64,000 nt of DNA, from NCBI RefSeq assembly GCF_024323335.1, contig NC_066579.1:248055575-248119574 (forward strand), written 5' to 3'. Position numbers and translations under genes: made by a program. Below, piece by piece: positions 9,499 through 20,910 of this stretch. The notes below the pieces were generated by a model, which saw only the letters and a program-made list of their open reading frames with translations, had not been told where the DNA came from and did not search any database. Numbering within the stretch: the first letter of the stretch is position 1; every line of letters begins with the position of its first letter. Origin of the DNA: Lathyrus oleraceus (Eukaryota > Streptophyta > Magnoliopsida > Fabales > Fabaceae).

Positions 9499-10903
9499 TG
9501 TAACACCTCAAAATTTGCCCTCCTCTCTTGGGACTAGCATTAACATATTTGCATATCACTTTAGGTCATTAGGCATTTCATATTGCATAACATGTGGTTA
9601 CATAGTGCAAGCTATCTTCCCAAGTCTTGATCAGAAGATGAGGAAGTCAGAAGGTGCAAGCTAGGGTTCTGATTGATCATGGGCCATCTGAGGATTGGGC
9701 TGTGAATTAGGGTTTTATGATTCTCAAGGGTATTGGTCTTCATATTGTTTGAAATGATACATCATCATCATCATGGTTGGATGTCATCAGAAGATGGAAG
9801 AAGATTCCTTGAGATTAGGGTTTTGACCACTGGTCAACCCTAATCAGTGGTATTGGGCCAATCAGGGCTGGATCAGGAGATGAGGTTTCTGATGGAGATG
9901 AGGATCATTTTGTGATTATATGGTGATTATTGAGGCTAGGGTGTCACCCTTGAGCCATTTCAGTTGAAGGTTGGGGCTTAATTTGATCTATGCATTGCCA
10001 AATTCATCTGTCAGATGAAAAGTCAACTGTGGTCAACTGTACATGATCTGATGGATTTGGAGGTGGAAATGAGTTGGATACACTTCATTCATGTTGGAAC
10101 AAGTGTTGAATGACATCTCAAAGCTTAAGAAGGAAGAAAATCAAGTCAGGACAAAAACTGCCAAAAATAGAAAGTGACTTGTAGCTGAAGTTTCCAAAAA
10201 TGGAAAGTTTTTGACCTCAAAAACAGATGTCCAAGGAAGCTTCAAATGAAAAATTGTTCAACATGACAGATGTAGATCTTGTTCTCACCTTTCCAAAAAG
10301 TCCAAGAACTTGAAAATCCAATGTGCGGTTTGCAAAATATGGCTCAGTGAATTTCAGAAAAGACCCGTAATCAGGAGGCCATAACTACCACATACTTTGT
10401 CCAAATTGCAAGTTCTTTATATGCACAAACTCCATTTGACATGTACTTTGAGGGTGCATCATTGGATTTTCACAAAAATGGCCAAGGCAAAAAGTCACTT
10501 TTCAACTGGACAGCTGAATTGGATCAGGGGCAAAATTGTCCAAATGTCAAAATAATTGGAATTTTTGAATGGGACTTTTTCCAACACCTCAGGAATGGCA
10601 TTTTAAGTGTGTTTGAATATTCATTTCATGGCTAAGGCATGTAAATTGGATTTTGGCTTGGAAAATGAAATGCTAAAATTGGACATTTTGCAAATACAAG
10701 GTGAAATTGAGAAATACTCCACCAATTGGAATGAAACAAGTTTCTACACATCACATATGTCATTTGGGGATTGCTTGAGCTGTCAAAACAGCTGGCACTA
10801 GCTGGCATGATGTATTTACCATTTTGCCCTTGTTTACAAAATTACCATTTCCATTAACATTCCATTTTGCTAATTAAGTGGATTAAGGCATGATTAAGCT
10901 ACC

Positions 10904-10911
10904 ATATATAT
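10904..10911 (+). promoter_or_regulatory. TATA box of LTR A
   Basis: TATATATT sits in an AT-rich but otherwise ordinary context about 1.4 kb into the LTR. Transcription would start near 10935-10945, giving an R/U5 region of about 3.5 kb. Confidence 0.45.
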
Positions 10912-13129
10912 TCTAAATCATCTCCTAATCATAACAGAAAAACACATTCTCCAAGATTGGATCTAGAAACTCTCCAATTCTCTCAAATTTCATCAAGAAC
11001 ATTGAAACTTCAAATTGAGAATTCTTCATCATTCTTCAACCAATTCACACGATTTTTGTTGCATTGAACTCACATCATCATCTACACCAACTGTTTTGGA
11101 AGATTGGAGTGAAAAGCTTGGCCGATCGCAACTGTTCAAGAACACCTCATCAATGGCAAATTCGAATCAAGAGCTCTAGGATCAACATCAAGTGGAACTG
11201 GACGCACATATCACCTTCCTCATCATATTTCTACTTCTGTTTTGAAGAAAAGAGCGCTGAGAACATCAAAATCGCGGCTGCATTTCCAGGTTTGAGCAAA
11301 AATCGACTCTCACCATTTGTTCAATAATTATGTGCGTTAGAAAGAGTGTTTCACATAGGTCCTCATGATAGCTTTAGTCTTGCGAATGATTGCTCGTAGC
11401 GAGAGAAATCTAGATTTGAAAGTATGTTGCCAAACCTTTAATCGTCCGATCCGTAGGATATAGTGAGTGTTAGAGGAAATAGGTAGCATATTCGTCATGT
11501 ACGTCGCGAGAGGAAGAGAACGGTTATTCATTTGTGAGATTTGGTTGAGTTTTGAGCGAAACCGATGCCGCCGTTGATGAACATGTGAAGACGCGCGAGA
11601 GAGACGATGCATTTCCTGGAGAAAGCCATTTGATCCGTGTTTTCTGTTTGAAATTTTGAATCCGCCGTTTCCCGCGCCACTGTTCATGATATTACCATTA
11701 TGCCATTAATGAATCTTATTTAATTATATTAGTTCAATTAATTCTTAAAAAATACAAACACTTTAAAAAATGCATAAAAAATAGTAGAAAAATCCTAAAA
11801 ATATGGAGATTTTTTCCTTGACTTTATTGACTTGTGTAGGTTTTTTTTGACCTATTGGTCAAAGTTGTGCTTGGCAAATATTTTATTTGGCATAGGCTTT
11901 TCTAATGTATGTCACATTTTGATACATTTTGGCAATTTGATCATGAAATACTCATATCATAAAATAAATGGCTGAAAATTTTTGTGGTGGTTCTTGACTC
12001 ATTGAGGATTATTTATATGTAAATTTCATGAATTTTTGATACCTGGTCAGAGAGCAGCAAATTCTGGAACTTAGGTGTGACAATTTGTGTCACACCTCTT
12101 AATGTCAACTTGTTGAATTTAATTGGATAACCTATGCATGTTAGAATTGAATGAAATTTGGCATGGTGAATTGTTGATATGTTAGGATGTTGTATGAATT
12201 TTTGTAGAATTTTTCATTGCATTTTCAATTTAATCTTGATTTTTCATTTCTGGTTGTTGAAATTGCAAGCTCATGTGATACATGTTGGTAGATTGATTGG
12301 GAAATCCTCATATTGTATTGTATGGCCATGAAATTTGATATGCATGAACTAGACACATTGTGTGACATCCCTGTTTTGGTCTCATCCATTTCTTTTTTGT
12401 TTTCATTGAGTTATGAATTTTTGAAGTGGAAGCATGTATTAATGTTGTGAATTGAAGCATGTGATTGTGTCTGTTTTTGTTGATTTTCATTGCCATGGTT
12501 CCATTTGCCCAATTGAGCTCAAATTTGACATGGTAGACCTTGATTGACCCCTGTTTAGGTGTATTTAATTTGAGAATTTTTGGATTTATTTTGATAGGGA
12601 TTTGAATGCAATACTTCTGTTTGTATGCTTGGTGGTTCATTTGACCTCGTATGGATTGTTTTGTGTATGAATTGAACATGATGGATGATATAAACATGAG
12701 ACCAATGATGTTTGATCTTGTTTGATGTTAATTTGAGATTGGTTGGTGAATGCCTTGCTGTTTTAAATTTTTCTTGCTTTTGGACCCTAGGCTTGGCCTA
12801 GTGGTCTAGTTGCTAATATTTGCTTGGTTTTTCAGGATTAAAAAGCAATGCACATGGAGAATGATTCAAATCAATTTTAATTGATGCTGTTGATGTTTGT
12901 ACACTAACATAACATTGTTTTGTAGGTTTTTGAAGCTTGGGTTTAAGCTTTGAGCTTGCCTTGTGTTGTGCATAGTTTGTTTAAACTGATTGATTATACA
13001 CTTGTTGTTTATGGTTTGTCTGATTGAGTACTGACTGAGTTTGATTGTTTCCAGGTACTTTAGTTGCTCAGTTCCTTGTGAACTATTGCTTTGCTTTGCT
13101 TAAGCAACTTGCATAGAGGTATAACCTTC

Positions 13130-13520
13130 TTACTTCATGTAGTCTGGAGACCCGGCTGTTACCGGGCCGGGCAAATTGACTGAAGTCCTCCTTAAGAGGC
13201 AATGCTTGTGTATGTTTATTTTTAAGCCCAAGCAGGAAAAGTCCTTCAAAGAAGGCAATTGGTGGAAGGTAGGGACAAGCAGTCTGTCCCCCACTATTCA
13301 GTGAGTCTTCTCCTTGCTCCCATTACATGGTTGTAGCATCGAGATCAAAAGCCCAAGATCTGTTGTGTCAGAGTCATCGAGTATAGAAGGGTTCCCCCAT
13401 TCTGGACCCATGCTCATTTGTCAGCTCTCCCTGGTTAGGGATATGAGCTGTGAGGTCTGATCCTCACTTCATCCTTTCATCTGCTTCACCTTAGCCTCGT
13501 AATGGCAAGGTTAAGAGCAA
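13130..13520 (+). other. Hairpin-dense U5 segment of LTR A
   Basis: Several strong inverted repeats occur within 400 bases: CCCGGC/GCCGGG near 13151-13171, GGGACA/TGTCCC near 13273-13291, CAGCTC-TCCCT/AGGGA-GAGCTG near 13424-13453, TGAGG/CCTCA just after it, and CTTA-CCT/AGG-TAAG near 13492-13515. The density suggests a structured RNA leader. No function is assigned. Confidence 0.5.
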
Positions 13521-13832
13521 ACACAGCCTGTACAGACGATTGCTTAGGCAGTCAAACCTGATTGATTGAGCCCCCTTGTTTGGCTATAGTGCGTGTTATG
13601 TGGATATCTGATTGACATGCTTGTTTGAGATACCTGTTCTCATTTGATGATATATGATTGTATGCTTGTGTGCTAGCTTCTTTCCTGGTTAGGTTAGTTT
13701 GCTTATGCAAGTAGGATAGAAAACTGAACTTAGGGTAAACGATGCATGACAACATTAGGCTCGAGTCTCAGCTCCCTAGTGTCGTGTTTTCCTCGGTTTC
13801 TGGTTAGCAATTTAGTCCCTTTCAGGGGAACT

Positions 13833-13892
13833 ACATCGCCCTGATCCTCGTTCCAGACGAGGTATGTAGGCAGGTGGTCGTGCGAGACCACT
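13833..13892 (+). other. U5 two-hairpin module, copy 1 (LTR A)
   Basis: Starts with a CTAC-N-CTGAT lead-in. Hairpin 1 is CCTCGT-TCCAG-ACGAGG (13846-13862). A TATGTAGGCA linker follows, then hairpin 2 GTGGTC-GTGCGA-GACCAC (13874-13891). The arrangement recurs at 14115 and in LTRs C and G. Confidence 0.65.
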
Positions 13893-13949
13893 CCGGGCAA
13901 CCTTTTTTTCTTTTGTATGTTTGTTTGTTGTATGCTATTGATTGTTTGG

Positions 13950-14083
13950 GTTCGGATGCTGACGTAAGTCCAGGGTTGGCTGTCGGGCTCCATGTTTGCC
14001 CTTTTGAGTGCGTTTTGGTTCGGATGCCGACGTAATTCCATCCAGTGGTTGTCGGGCTCCATGTTTGCCACCCTTGCTTGTTT
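13950..14083 (+). repeat. 67-bp direct duplication in LTR A
   Basis: GGTTCGGATGC-GACGTAA and GTCGGGCTCCATGTTTGCC occur in the same order starting at 13950 and again at 14017. It lies between the two copies of the hairpin module, so the whole 13830-14180 segment has expanded by duplication. Confidence 0.7.
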
Positions 14084-14114
14084 GTATGTTTTGTGTTGTT
14101 TGGCGTGCGTAAGC

Positions 14115-14180
14115 CGAACTACAGTGGCTCTGATTCTTGTTCCAGACAAGATATGTAGGCATAAGGTGCGATACCTTATC
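14115..14180 (+). other. U5 two-hairpin module, copy 2 (LTR A)
   Basis: GAACTAC lead-in, CTGAT, then hairpin 1 TCTTGT-TCCAG-ACAAGA (14135-14151), a TATGTAGGCA linker, and hairpin 2 ATAAGGT-GCGAT-ACCTTAT (14161-14179). Loop and linker equal copy 1, while stem bases changed on both sides. Confidence 0.65.
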
Positions 14181-14265
14181 GAGCTCGTTCCTCTTAACCC
14201 CACCTGCGTTCCCTTGTGTGTGTGTGTGATGTTTAGCAACCTTTTCTTTTCTTAGAACGTGGATC

Positions 14266-14330
14266 CCGTCGAGTACGACGGACGTGAGGGGTGCTAATAC
14301 CTTCCCCTTGCGTAACCGACTCCCTTACCC
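14266..14330 (+). other. AGTA-loop hairpin and conserved block near the LTR A end
   Basis: CCGTCG-AGTA-CGACGG (14266-14281) is followed by GAGGGGTGCTAATACC, a block that also occurs in LTR C (30605) and, inverted, in LTR G (59130-59155). Each copy has its own AGTA-loop hairpin in front. Confidence 0.65.
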
Positions 14331-14471
14331 TTTCTCTCTGGTCGCGAGACCATGTTCTTTCCAGGTTTCTCTGAGCGTTTCCTTTCCCTATTTTGGGATA
14401 AATAACGCGCAGTGGCGGCTCTGTGTGTTTTTATTTTTAGCTCGCCGGTTGATTTTTCGCAGGATGCGACA

Positions 14472-17400
14472 AAGGGGAGGAGAAGAAGAGACTATCTTAA
14501 AGCACAAAGTAAAAGTTAAAGAAGAAATATCTAACCAATACATAGCAAGCTTTATGACATAAGTCAAGCAAGAACTTTCTCATTTGGATTAAGCCTCAAG
14601 CAAGCAAAGTAAGCAAATAGTAATCCATGTATTAGATGAAACCAAAGTAACCAAGTCAAGTCTTCATAGAGAATTCCTAAGTCATAGGTATCTGATGAAT
14701 TCCAAGGTCTTAAGTCACAAATTCCAAAACAAGGGTCAAGATCCTAACTCTAAGTCCATAAATTCATAATGATGCCAATGATAGTAACCACAAGTCCATG
14801 AGTTAGGAGAAACAATTGCTTTTTTATTAATGCCTTCTTAACAATGATATAAAGAAAGGTCCAAATGAACAAAGTACAAAAATGACATAAACATAAATAA
14901 TATGATATGAAATGTTAAACATAAAGCATAAAAGTAAATGACATGACATAAAATATAAAGGCATAAAGTCAATGACTTTGAGGTAAAAGTTAATACAAGT
15001 AAATTGTTAGTAAAAGATGTTAGTGAAGATGAAAAGATATCTTTGGTCTTTTTTGGAGAACACACAAATATCCACTCACAAGCATGAAAGTATGAGCCTA
15101 TACATCCTTTGTGAGAAGGGATCCAACTTGGATAAGGATCAACAAGTATGCCACTAGCTCTCACAAATGGAAAAGGAACAACATTCTCACACAACACAAT
15201 GAGGAATAGGAGACTTACAATCTGACTTATAAAAATGTCATTTCCTTTGGGACAAGTTTAGTGCTATGTTAAGCAATCGTAAATGGACTTATGTAGAAGT
15301 CACAACTATCTGAGGTCGGTCAATAATAATACTTGTGTTAATACATGCTAGAGAAATGATATGTAAATCATTCTCCTAAAGATATGCCACACAAGAAAAA
15401 GAAAAAGAAGGGGATGATCAAGCACAAAGGCTAGGGGGATGGTCCATTACTTCAATCCACATTTCACGATACTTAGGAAAAACTTATGCATCAATCCAAA
15501 GTACCTTAAATGATTCATGATCTCTTAGAAGGTAGGTTTGAAATGGTGAAAGTTTATCAAGCACCAATCCACACATCATGAACAAGATGGACACAAATTC
15601 ATCCAATTGATCAAAAGGAAAAATAAAGGGATGAAGAAGAAAGGGGACAAGTGAGGTCAAACCCAAATTAAATCACAAATTTGATCAAGTCATCATCAAA
15701 ATCAATCATCCATTTTGGTGGATTAGGGTTTTCACCCCATGAACACCGAAGATCCATTGAGTTTGATGAGACTTGAAGTCAAAATCATCATGATCCAAGG
15801 CCAACAGAAGTCAATAAGGTCAAACAAAATGAAAATGCAATTAAATGAATTAAATATGCAATTAAGGTATTTTTAAATGATTTTTTAAAATGGAAATAAA
15901 ATGAAAAATCCACAAAGGCGTACAAAACACCAAACAAATGGCCAAGAAAATTATGGAAGGTTGGAAATAAATTGAGAAACATATAATAATTTTTTTAGAA
16001 TTTAAAAAGGCAGAAAAGTATTTTTAAACTAATTAAACCAAAGGAGAAAAGAGAAATTTTAAAAAAAATAAGATGAAGAAGAATAAAATAGAATTTTAGA
16101 AATTATTTTGGGAATTTTTGGATAAAAAATGAAATTACTACAATTTTTTAAATAAAAAGCAATTTAAAATAATAAAATAAAAATAATTAAAATCAGAAAA
16201 AACCAAGAGCGTTGGATCACGCCTTATTAATTGACGTGGCAAATCCAACACTCCAAATGATGAGAAACACGATGGGACGCGCTACAATCAGAACACGAGA
16301 TCCAATTTGAGTTTAACCAATCAAAACATTTCAAAATGCCAATGTGTCTGGTCCAAACTCAGACCACCTGAGAAATACTCCTGCCATCTTCTCCGGTGAG
16401 CTCTCAACATAGTTTCATCATTTGGTAACTTCAAGACACGAGACCATCATGATTGTGATCCTCTTCTCATCCCGAATTCAACCTTATGCCTCAAATTCAT
16501 TTATGTGAATTGAGCAGATGGAATTCAAAAGAAGTTTCAGAAACAAGCAAGTCATGAAAAATAAAATTAAATGATGAACAAAATCAATCAACACCAAATG
16601 ATACTTAGAACTAACTTGTCCAGATGGTGATCAGAAGTTGATGAAGCTTGATCTGGTTGGAGCAATTCAGAAGGTATTAGAGCTTGGGAATTGTTGCAAA
16701 AGATTCAGAGGATGCCGATGGAGCTAATAGAATCAAGAAAATGGATTGAAACATGTTGAAACTCAAAACACGATAGTTAAATTTTCTGGAAAAGTTTCAA
16801 GTTGTAGCAGGGGTTTCTTGGCTCTCCAAAGCTTGAAAATGAAGTCAATAGGTTCCTCTATTTATAGGGAATGTGTTTGGATCCAATTATGTGGGGTATG
16901 ATGCAGAATTCGTGCAAAACTAATTTGATCCAAGTGTGTGAAAAGTGTGACTTGAAACTCCTCAAAACTCAGCCAAATGATGCGTTTTATGTGTCAATTA
17001 ACTTCTAGAGACTTGTTTAAACATGTTTAGGACCAAAACACTTGCTAATTTGGCTTGGAATTGAGTTTAGTCATGATCGAATTTCGGGCAATGGTGATTT
17101 CTTCAGTTTCAAGTCACTATGTTCAACTCAATGGGGCACCCTACTCAAGAGGCTTTTTGATCCCATTCTTTTTGCAATGTGTGAACATCATAGCCAAGTT
17201 TACAATGAGCCAAGAAAGGTTGAATTTATATGTTTGAGCACAAAGTTATGGTGTGTTGAAGTTGGCATAAAATACCAGTTCCATAACTTAGAAAAATCTG
17301 AGTGCTTCATGGCTAAAAATAATCTATAATGTCCCAATGAATTCCATGGCCTTCCAAGCATGTCCGGACCTTGTTCCTTGAAGAAAACCTATAGAGGTCA

Positions 17401-18146
17401 TCACAAATGACACTGTGCAAAAAGAATCAGCGTCATATGTTGAAAATTTAAGAAGTTATGATCTTTGAAAGTTGGCAAAAAATCACTTGAAAATAGGTCA
17501 ACTTTTACTAAGTCCACATATGGCCTATAATGTCTCCAAACTTTTGATGATCCTCCAAGTATAATTGGATCTTGTAATATAAATATAAGTTATAGAGGAT
17601 GTTGATAATAGTCATATACAAAAAGGGGAATTTAAAAATGTTGAGAAATGAAGGTGTTGTGATCCTTGGAACCTTGACTTCAAAACATTGACTTTTAGGT
17701 CAAACCTCTTGGAACAAGCTTGTGCACTTGGACTTTTCTTACACTTCTAAGTACGTGGGTGATCATATGAACTCAAATTATCCTTGATTTCCTCTGGATT
17801 AAATAGCTCAAAGCTTGAAGTCACTTGTTGAAGAAGGCATGGAAATAAACACATGAACCTTAGACTTTTCTTGAGAAGTAAGCCATTAAACTTAGGGATG
17901 CTTTTGACTTCTGGAGCACCACCTTGCATAATAAACTTAAGGGAAACAAGAAATATTTTTGGTATTTTGATTAGTGGTTAGATAAGCAGTGAATCAAATA
18001 AACACAAAAGGTAAACAAAGAGGTGATTGGTGATCCCTGCACGAAGCAAACCCAAAGATGGATAAAGGGAAGGGCCAAAGTGACCTTGCTTTATGCAAAG
18101 ATGAAAATGAGATATGGGATCTTAGGGTTAAAATTATGGTATGACA
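14472..18146 (-). mobile_element. Element B: partial Tat-type LTR, read leftwards, cut by element A
   Basis: On the minus strand the sequence starts at 18146 with TGTCATACCATAATTTTAAC, closely resembling the start of LTR C (TGTAAGACCCTAATTTTGAC), and has a TATA box at 16859-16866. The LTR end block (GGTGCTAA-ACCTTCC, then TGGCGACTCTG) is missing before element A begins at 14472, so B is truncated there, presumably with the remainder left of A. About 3.7 kb of LTR remains. No ORF of interest is present. Confidence 0.6.
16859..16866 (-). promoter_or_regulatory. TATA box of LTR B
   Basis: TATAAATA on the minus strand, in the context CCCTATAAATAGAGG, typical of plant core promoters. It is about 1.3 kb from the LTR start, similar to LTR A. 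Confidence 0.6.
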
Positions 18147-18784
18147 CTTAGATTCTAGCTTGAAAGAGTCGAGTCTAGTTTTGTTTGCTTTCTTGCTTGT
18201 TTGGGTGTTTATTTAAATGTTTGCTTGCTTTTATTCTTGCTTATTGCATGCATTTAATTGCTTTTGATATTTCATTTGATAACCCATTATGGATATCTAT
18301 TATTTTGCTGTTGTTGGGTTGGGATGATGTTGCTTGAGATAAGCTCTACACACGAGTTTGAACATACACATAGGATAGACTCTTGGATAGTCGTGTCGAC
18401 ATGTGTTTAGTGCGTTGGGTTGGCACAAGACCCACGCCCAGACTTGTTTCACTTAGGGGTAATTTTCTCATGTGGGAATTCACTACGGAAAAGTACTTTC
18501 ACTTTATTCCATGACTCTGGGAAGCCTTTTAGGAATCACCATTTGAATACTAGTTCATACATGTGAGTGGGATATTGGGTTTTGTAGGAAACCAAGCTCC
18601 TACATACGCTATTTCTCATGTGACGTCGAATCTTTGAACCAACATCAAGCTGAATGTTCAGATTATCCATAATGTGTCATGTTGTTGCATATCATAAAAC
18701 ATCATTACATCATATAACCTTTTTTACATATGCATTTCTAGAGAATCTGAGAGCGTAGTTTGTTGTCGAGTACTCAGAGATAGC
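18147..18784 (+). other. 5' leader of element C
   Basis: Non-coding sequence resembling the D leader: both contain GAGATAAG-TCTA and a GATAG-CTC/GGATGG-ATAGTC-like stretch. No gene is seen. The primer binding site expected at its left end is absent. Confidence 0.5.
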
Positions 18785-20547
18785 ATGCTTCCTAGAAGAA
18801 CAAGTGTGTTCAGTTACAAGTTTGTGGAACCCTAATTGAAAGCTTTGAAGGGATTGGGAACTCGTTTGGTTATAGATCACATAGAAGATTTCAAGAAGGC
18901 CTATGGGAATCTCCTAGGTATTCTCAACACTGAAGCAAACACTACATCAGTCCTTACTTTGGTGCAGTTCTATGACCCTACCATGAGGTGTTTCACTTTT
19001 CAAGATTACCAGTTGGCTCCGATGTTGGAGGAATATCACATATCTTAGGGGTCGGAATTAAGGACCATGTTCTTTTCGTCAGTACCAATAAGCTACTGAA
19101 GTCTCATCTTTTAGTAGAAGCTTTGCATTTGGAGAAGAAAGAGGTGGAGATCAACCTTAAACCCAAGGGTGGAACTCATGGTTTTACTTTGATATTTTTG
19201 GTGGAAAAGGCCACTTCCTTAGCTGATGTTGGATGTTGGGTTGATTTCGACATTGTTTTCGCTTTGCTCATCTATAGGATTGTGTTGTTTCCTAGTTTGG
19301 AAGACTTTGTGGACCTTGCATCCATTCACATAATCCTTTAAAGTAATTTGGTTCCTACGCTTCTTGCTGAAACTTACTACTCCATTCATGTAAGGACTCA
19401 TAAGAAGAAGGGTACTATCGTGTGATGTGTTCCTCTGTTGTGTAGGTGGTTTATTTTGCACCTGCCCAACAAGGATCCTTTCTTTGAGAACAAAGACACT
19501 CTCAACTAGTCTTAGAGGTTCATGTCTCTAACCGCTGAGGATATCTTAGGGTACTACAGAGCCTACGATGATGCTAAGGTCATCTTTAATTATGGAAGTT
19601 TCCATAATGTACCCCTCATAGGAACAAAGTATGCAATTAACTACAGTCCAAGGTTGGCATTGCATCAGTTGGGTTACCCGTTACATGCAAGCTAGATCCC
19701 GAGCATGTGGAGCAGTTTGTTTTGTATGAAGGGGTTGACAATCCATAGTTGCTACGGAAGATCATCAGATCTTGGAGAGAGGTTCATCTTCAAGGAAGGT
19801 CTGAGTTAGGGAAGAAGAATTACATCGCCAACGAAGCTTATACGCAGTGGGTCAACGACAAAGTTGAAGAAATTCAGTTTCCATTTCTGTATGAGCCATC
19901 TTTGAACGTCTAACAACGCGTGCTTACAATTATTCGTACCTCCTAGATTGGGAGACTCAAGGATACTATCAAGAGTTTAGAGAAGGAGAATGTCGATCTC
20001 CAATCTAATCTCGGTAGGCTTACAAGGGAGAAAGGAGACTTGGAGCTTAACCTCAATCAGAAGAGAGAAATGACATCCCAAGTAGTGGGGGAAGCCTAAG
20101 AGGAGTAGTTCAAGAGGAGGAAAGTGGGTGACACTTTAAAAGAAACTATTGACAGCCTATTCATCAAGAAAAAAACAGCTCGCAAACACACAATACCAAG
20201 CATGCAAGATGTAGATCAGTTGCCAATATCAGCTTAAGAAGCTTCGAGAACAGTTAGAGAGTTGCAAGAAGGAGTTGAAAGAAGAGAAAGTCCTTACTAA
20301 GTAGTTGTAGGTTTCTTTATCTTAGCACCAAGCAGAACTCGACAAGCGGTTTAAGGAGATTCGGGGGTTGAAAGGTCAAGCGCATCAAAGTAGAGAAGAT
20401 ATTGATCAACTTCAGCAAGAGGCTACAAATTGGGAAAGGAATAGTCATCATATTTAAGTTCTTTTGGATCAGAAAGAGTCATTGTTGCAATACCTTTTGA
20501 GTAGACCGATTCAGGCCATACTGTCAAGGAAGCATAGTGATGGTTGA
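18785..20547 (+). pseudogene. Ogre ORF1 (DUF7745-like protein) of element C, broken
   Basis: An ATG at 18785 is followed by a TAA at 18833-18835 and then long pieces of a protein with LVQFYDP-FTFQDYQLAPMLEEY (about 18960-19050), an ALHLEKKEVE block, and further on GEFSNVP/PLIGTKYAINY-like and YTQWV motifs. These match the extra ORF upstream of gag in Ogre elements, which I recognise as the DUF7745 family. The C-terminal part (about 19940-20450) is charged and heptad-like, probably coiled coil. Several frameshifts and stops make it non-functional. Function of the family is unknown. Confidence 0.7.
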
Positions 20548-20910
20548 TACAATGGTTGCTTAGTTACTTTATGGGTGTTTTCCATTGTTATTTATGAGCG
20601 CACTTGATGTAGCCCTTGGGGAAAAACTGTAATAATTGTACTTTTTATTTCATTATTATGAATATAAAAGGGTTCTTATCATTATCAGTTTTATCTTATG
20701 CCTTTATTTACTATGCTTTATGTGTACTTACAACAAATAAAGACTCGAGGTTTCCTTGGAAAATTTTATTTGAATAAAACATTAAAATATTTTTGCATGA
20801 CATATCAGCCATTCATATGAACTTTTTCTGTCCAAAACCAAAATGAGGATGCCCGTCTTCATCCTCTTTAGAAAGGCGACGACTCGACATCGGTATGACA
20901 CCAGAGAATC
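20548..20910 (+). other. Inter-ORF region between ORF1 and gag (element C)
   Basis: AT-rich, non-coding. It contains a GTAATAATTGTACTTTTTATT stretch and several AAATAAA words, similar in position to 33113-33383 of element D. This could be intronic or a leader for gag. Nothing else is seen. Confidence 0.4.

Larger units (their letters stand above)
1..14471 (+). mobile_element. Element A: Ogre-type (Tat lineage) Ty3/gypsy retrotransposon, 5' part outside window
   Basis: The stretch reads in order as gag C-terminus and protease, pol, a very long untranslated region with several tandem repeat families, a purine-rich tract, and an LTR of about 5 kb that starts TGTAACACC and ends GCGACA. The long LTR, long repeat-bearing 3' UTR, two RNase H domains and absence of a chromodomain are hallmarks of Tat/Ogre elements of legumes. 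The 5' LTR, primer binding site and the start of gag lie upstream of the window, so its age cannot be estimated from LTR divergence. Its right end abuts element B without visible host sequence. Confidence 0.88.
9499..14471 (+). repeat. 3' LTR of element A (4973 bp)
   Basis: It starts with TG at 9499 directly after the polypurine tract and ends with ACA at 14471, just past a conserved block GGGGTGCTAATACC (from 14289) and a TGGCGGCTCTG word (14412). The size matches Ogre LTRs. The first 1.4 kb is U3, ending in a TATA box near 10904. The last 1.3 kb is unusually rich in perfect hairpins. No protein-coding gene is seen. Only one LTR is in the window, so the boundaries rest on the terminal motifs rather than on a repeat comparison. 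Confidence 0.8.

Noticed and set aside
13730..14239. Minus-strand ORF of 169 codons in LTR A
   Set aside because: Lies over the duplicated hairpin and 67-bp repeats; internal repetition and lack of family resemblance point to chance.
18147..18784. Treating C as a complete element with its 5' LTR at 14472-18146
   Set aside because: That LTR is in the opposite orientation and belongs to a different family than the LTR at 29224.
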